A stretch of DNA of 64,000 nucleotides from CAWCDJ01 sp963796485 (GTDB taxonomy: Bacteria; Acidobacteriota; Terriglobia; Bryobacterales; Bryobacteraceae): positions 558,001 through 622,000 of the forward strand of contig CAWCLV010000001.1 of the NCBI GenBank assembly GCA_963796485.1. Direction: 5' to 3'. The position numbers and the translations under genes are program-made. Of the stretch, positions 60,432 through 64,000 are shown piece after piece (positions within the stretch are counted from its first letter, which is position 1; each line of letters opens with the position of its first letter). The notes under the pieces are model-generated. The model did not search any database, was not told the origin of the DNA, and was given only the letters and a program-made list of their open reading frames with translations.

Positions 60432-62717
60432 ATGAGCATCGGAGGAGGCGTCCCGAAATCTATCGAACCATCTGAAACAATCGAAGCTTCGCCCGTCGTT
60501 CGAGGCACGCTCGATGCGGGCGTAATGGCTGCCATCGCGGGCGGCTATCACAGCGCACCTTTTGACGTCCTGGGAATGCATCCGCTTCCGGCGGGCAAGC
60601 CCGGACTCGTAATCCGCACCTTTCAGCCGCAGGCGCTTGCCGTCTCGTTGAAGGCGAAGGGCGCGATGCACGCCATGGAGCGCGTGCATGCCGAAGGCTT
60701 TTTTGAAGTCGAGTTACCCGGCGAGACGGAGTTCTTCCGCTACCGCCTGGCCATCACCCTGCCGGATGAAGACGGATCTCCCGGAAGAAAGTACGAGGCC
60801 GAGGATCCTTACCGCTATCCGCCGGTGCTTACCGATTTCGATTTGCACCTCTTCAGCGAGGGCAACCATTATCGCCTTTACGAGAAGCTCGGTGCGCACC
60901 TGATGGAGCACGAAGGCGTAAAAGGAGCGAACTTCGCGGTATGGGCGCCCAACGCGGAGCGCGTCAGCTTGATCGGCGAGTTCAACCAGTGGGACGGGCG
61001 CAGGCACCCCATGCGGCCGCGCGGCGTATCGGGTCTCTGGGAAATTTTTGTTCCGGAGCTGCAGCAGGGCGACTTATATAAGTTCGAGGTCAAGACGAAG
61101 TACATGGGGTATATCGCTCTTAAGAGCGACCCCTATGCCCTGGCTTCGGAAATGCGTCCCAATACCGCTTCGTTGATTTGGGACCTGAGCCGCTACGAGT
61201 GGCAGGACCGGGAATGGATGGAAGCTCGCAAAGAGCGGCAGAGCCTGGACGCGCCCATGGCGGTTTACGAGGTCCACCTGGGCTCATGGAAGCGTAAGTC
61301 CGACCCGATCGGGAAGCGCTGGCTGAGTTACCGCGAGCTTGCCGGCGAGTTAGTGCCCTATGTCAAGGAAATGGGCTTCACCCATATCGAGCTTTTGCCG
61401 ATCACGGAGCACCCGTTCGACGGGTCGTGGGGCTATCAGACCACCGGCTACTTCGCTCCTACCTCGCGGTTCGGTTCGCCGGACGATTTCCGCTATCTGA
61501 TCGACTGCGCGCACCAGGCGGGAATCGGCGTGATTCTCGACTGGGTGCCTGCGCATTTTCCCAAGGACGGGCACGGCCTCTCGTTCTTCGACGGAACCTC
61601 GCTCTACGAGCACGCGGACCCGCGGCAGGGCGAGCACCGCGACTGGGGTACCCTGATTTATAACTACGGGCGGAACGAGGTGCGGGCGTTCCTGCTCTCG
61701 AGCGCACTGTTCTGGCTGGATAAGTACCATCTCGATGGATTGCGCGTCGATGCGGTCGCCTCCATGCTGTATCTCGATTATTCGCGCGAGGCCGGGGAGT
61801 GGGTGCCGAACCAGTATGGCGGGCGGGAGAACCTGGATGCCGTATCGTTTGTAAAGCGGTTTAACGAAATCGTGCATCTGGAGTATCCGGATACCCTCAC
61901 CTTCGCCGAGGAATCCACCGCGTGGCCGCAGGTCTCGCGCCCCACTTACCTCGGCGGCCTGGGGTTCGACCTGAAATGGAACATGGGCTGGATGCACGAC
62001 ATGCTGGAGTACATGGAGAAGGACCCGGTTCACCGCCGCTACCATCACAACAACCTGACCTTTTCGCTGCTCTACGCCTTCACGGAAAACTTCGTTCTGC
62101 CGTTTTCGCACGACGAAGTCGTCCACGGAAAAGGAGCGATGCTCAGCAAGATGCCGGGCGATTACTGGCAGAAGTTCGCCAACCTGCGGGCGCTCTATGC
62201 GTATATGTACGGGCATCCCGGTAAGAAGCTGCTTTTCATGGGCGCGGAACTCGGCCAGTGGAGCGAATGGAACGACGCATGGGAACTGGACTGGGCGCTG
62301 CTCGATCACGACTCCCACCGGTCGCTGCGGGAATACCTCAAAGATCTGAATCACCTTTACACGTCGCAGCCGGCCCTCCACTCCGTAGATTTCGTTTGGG
62401 AGGGCTTCGAATGGATCGACATCCACGACGTAGATAACAGCATCATCTCGTTCCTGCGGCGGGCGCGCGATCCGAAGGACTTCATCGTCGTGGTCGCCAA
62501 CTTCACGCCCGTACCGCGCGAGGGCTATCGCATCGGCGTGCCGTCGCCCGGCTTTTATCTCGAACTGCTGAATAGCGACGCGGCGGCGTACGGCGGGAGC
62601 AACACCGGAAATGCCGGCGGGCTGCCCTCGGAGCCGACGCCCTGGCAGGGGCATCCGCATTCCATCATGATCACGGTACCGCCGCTGGCAGTCGTGTATT
62701 TCAAACCGGCCCCATAG
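60432..62717 (+). CDS. glgB: 1,4-alpha-glucan branching enzyme
   Basis: A 761-residue GH13 enzyme that creates alpha-1,6 branches in glycogen. An N-terminal CBM48-like part (including WAPNAERVSLIGEFNQWDGR) is followed by the catalytic barrel: the nucleophile Asp in GLRVDAVASMLYLDYS, the acid Glu in TFAEESTAWP, and the third Asp in PFSHDEVVHGKG. A C-terminal beta domain ends in VVYFKPAP. The extra N-terminal module gives the length of two-N-domain branching enzymes. The start is one of two nearby ATGs (60414, 60432). The glycogen synthase follows 13 bases later. Confidence 0.95.
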   Translation: MSIGGGVPKSIEPSETIEASPVVRGTLDAGVMAAIAGGYHSAPFDVLGMHPLPAGKPGLVIRTFQPQALAVSLKAKGAMHAMERVHAEGFFEVELPGETEFFRYRLAITLPDEDGSPGRKYEAEDPYRYPPVLTDFDLHLFSEGNHYRLYEKLGAHLMEHEGVKGANFAVWAPNAERVSLIGEFNQWDGRRHPMRPRGVSGLWEIFVPELQQGDLYKFEVKTKYMGYIALKSDPYALASEMRPNTASLIWDLSRYEWQDREWMEARKERQSLDAPMAVYEVHLGSWKRKSDPIGKRWLSYRELAGELVPYVKEMGFTHIELLPITEHPFDGSWGYQTTGYFAPTSRFGSPDDFRYLIDCAHQAGIGVILDWVPAHFPKDGHGLSFFDGTSLYEHADPRQGEHRDWGTLIYNYGRNEVRAFLLSSALFWLDKYHLDGLRVDAVASMLYLDYSREAGEWVPNQYGGRENLDAVSFVKRFNEIVHLEYPDTLTFAEESTAWPQVSRPTYLGGLGFDLKWNMGWMHDMLEYMEKDPVHRRYHHNNLTFSLLYAFTENFVLPFSHDEVVHGKGAMLSKMPGDYWQKFANLRALYAYMYGHPGKKLLFMGAELGQWSEWNDAWELDWALLDHDSHRSLREYLKDLNHLYTSQPALHSVDFVWEGFEWIDIHDVDNSIISFLRRARDPKDFIVVVANFTPVPREGYRIGVPSPGFYLELLNSDAAAYGGSNTGNAGGLPSEPTPWQGHPHSIMITVPPLAVVYFKPAP

Positions 62718-62730
62718 GCACCCGCGCACC

Positions 62731-64000
62731 ATGTACATCGTCCAGATCGCCTCGGAGTTTGCCCCCGCCGCGAAGGTCGGCGGTCTCGCGGACGTGGTCT
62801 ACGGGTTGAGCCGCGAGATCCAGAACCGCATGCACTGGGTGGAAGTCATTTTGCCCAAATACGATTGCATGCGGTACGACCAGATCCACGGGCTGGAGAG
62901 GATCTACAACGATCTCTGGGTGCCCTGGGGCGGCGCCGCCGTCCACTGCTCCGTCTGGAGGGGCGAGGTATACGGAATCCGGTGCTTCTTCATCGAGCCG
63001 CACTCCCGGGAGAATTTTTTCAATCGCGGCGGCTACTACGGGTATCGGGACGAAGCGCAGCGGTTCGCGTTCTTTTCGAAGGCCGCTTTGGAGTTTCTTC
63101 TGAAGACCAACCGCCGGCCGGACATTATCCACTGCCACGACTGGCAGACCGGGATCGTGCCCGCCCTGCTGTTCGACATCTACAAATTCCAGGGCATGTG
63201 GAATACGCGCGTGTGTTACACCATACACAATTTCAAGCACCAGGGTGTTTGCGGCAGCGAGATCCTGCACGCGGCCGGGTTGGGGCGGCCGGACTACTAT
63301 CTTCACTACGACCGCATGCGCGATAACTTCAACCCCGGCGCGCTGAACCTGATGAAGTGCGGGATCGTGTATTCCAACGCGGTGACCACCGTATCGCCGC
63401 AGTATGCGTGGGAGGTCCGCTATGCGGACCAGGGGTTCGGGCTGGGGCACACGCTCCAGGTTCACGAAGGCAAGTTTAGGGGCGTGCTCAACGGGATCGA
63501 TTACGACATCTGGAATCCGGAGGTAGACCGGCACATTCCGGCCAGGTACGGACTCGGGAACCTGGACCAGAAGTATCGGAACAAGGAAGCGCTGCGGGAC
63601 CGGCTCTGGCTGCGCAAGGACTTCAAGCCGGTGATCTCCTTTGTGGGGCGGCTCGATCCGCAGAAGGGTATCCACCTCATCGCCCATGCCCTGCGCTACG
63701 CGCTCGCGACCGGCTCGCAGTTCGTGCTGCTCGGCAGCAGTCCCGATCCGGCCATCCAACAGAGCTTCTGGCAGATGAAGCGGCAGTTGAACGACAACCC
63801 GAACTGCCACCTGGAGCTGGCGCACGACGAAGAACTGGCGCACCTGATCTACGCGGGCTCGGATCTGCTGATCGTTCCCAGCATGTTCGAGCCGTGCGGG
63901 CTGACCCAGATGATCGCCCTCAAGTACGGAACCGTGCCGGTGGTGCGTGGGGTCGGAGGCCTGGTGAACACCGTATTCGACCGCGACTATTCGGACCGGC
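62731..64000 (+). CDS. glgA: Glycogen synthase (GT5), C-terminus outside window
   Basis: The first 423 residues of a GT5 glycosyltransferase that extends glycogen with ADP-glucose. The ATG is 13 bases after glgB. Family motifs: the sugar-nucleotide-binding KVGGLADVV at 15-23, HCHDWQTGIVPALL, YTIHNFKHQGV, TTVSPQYAWEV, FVGRLDPQKG and the C-terminal SMFEPCGLTQMIALKYGTVPVVRGVGGL containing the catalytic Glu. The reading frame is open to the window edge, so the stop is not seen. Confidence 0.95.
   Translation, partial: MYIVQIASEFAPAAKVGGLADVVYGLSREIQNRMHWVEVILPKYDCMRYDQIHGLERIYNDLWVPWGGAAVHCSVWRGEVYGIRCFFIEPHSRENFFNRGGYYGYRDEAQRFAFFSKAALEFLLKTNRRPDIIHCHDWQTGIVPALLFDIYKFQGMWNTRVCYTIHNFKHQGVCGSEILHAAGLGRPDYYLHYDRMRDNFNPGALNLMKCGIVYSNAVTTVSPQYAWEVRYADQGFGLGHTLQVHEGKFRGVLNGIDYDIWNPEVDRHIPARYGLGNLDQKYRNKEALRDRLWLRKDFKPVISFVGRLDPQKGIHLIAHALRYALATGSQFVLLGSSPDPAIQQSFWQMKRQLNDNPNCHLELAHDEELAHLIYAGSDLLIVPSMFEPCGLTQMIALKYGTVPVVRGVGGLVNTVFDRDYSDR

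Noticed and set aside
61350..62738. 462-codon minus-strand open frame
   Set aside because: Antisense to glgB, whose catalytic motifs are complete.

Overview
This is a high-GC chromosomal segment, most likely from an Acidobacteriota member of the Bryobacterales/Solibacteraceae type. That placement is inferred from gene style, not from a marker gene. The signs are two orphan FtsX/MacB-type permeases of the ADOP kind, a large TonB-dependent receptor with an N-terminal carboxypeptidase-regulatory-like domain, secreted beta-propellers with Tat-type leaders, an OprB-type porin, many TTG/GTG starts and a tetraether/membrane-spanning-lipid-synthase-like radical SAM protein. No transposase, phage gene, integrase or CRISPR array was seen. 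Genes are packed on both strands, with several overlaps and no gene-free stretch above 300 bases.

Layout. 1-2954 (minus): a four-gene envelope-stress operon of XRE regulator, NfeD-like protein, flotillin and PspA (cut by the window edge), led by a promoter embedded in nested palindromes. 3097-5683 (plus): a persulfide-dioxygenase-like hydrolase with two rhodanese domains, then an unrecognised protein. 5698-10479 (minus): secreted alpha/beta hydrolase and TonB-dependent receptor. 10599-13396 (plus): a small protein, then an Nramp-type transporter coupled to an OprB-like porin. 13405-19303: MFS transporter, PAP2 phosphatase, oligogalacturonate-lyase-like propeller, coiled-coil membrane protein and beta-CASP hydrolase. 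19519-21523 (minus): tRNA-Ala(CGC), a small basic protein, tatC and tatA. 21609-24091: HIT protein, purE and icd. 24169-26038 (minus): a decayed blaI-blaR1/TonB-type locus in which both genes are broken. 26108-36363: ctaA, lytic transglycosylase, HI0933-type flavoprotein, PfpI-like protein lacking its cysteine, transpeptidase, UDGb-type uracil-DNA glycosylase, CPBP protease, CCA-adding/poly(A)-polymerase-type enzyme and an APC permease. 36372-36724 (minus): RNase P RNA.

37000-40716 (plus): an unusual OmpA-domain/barrel/Ig-repeat surface protein with its terminator, then PEGA and helix-hairpin-helix exported proteins. 40760-44259 (minus): cdsA, uppS, PilZ protein, Fpg/Nei glycosylase and an unknown partner. 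44414-57769: haem/copper monooxygenase-like protein with an ADOP permease, tannase-family esterase, Yip1-TPR protein, M48 protease, an unknown 514-residue protein, the lipid-synthase-like radical SAM protein, TauE-type permease and an SMP-30 propeller. 57872-64000 (plus): a second ADOP permease, then glgB-glgA (glgA cut by the window edge).

Themes: envelope maintenance and export (PspA/flotillin/NfeD, Tat, transpeptidase, lytic transglycosylase, UppS, CdsA, lipid-synthase-like protein); plant-polymer scavenging (TonB receptor, OprB porin, oligogalacturonate-lyase-like protein, tannase, ACS-type MFS transporter, SMP-30); and glycogen storage. Two families of short dispersed palindromes sit between genes, several in terminator positions.
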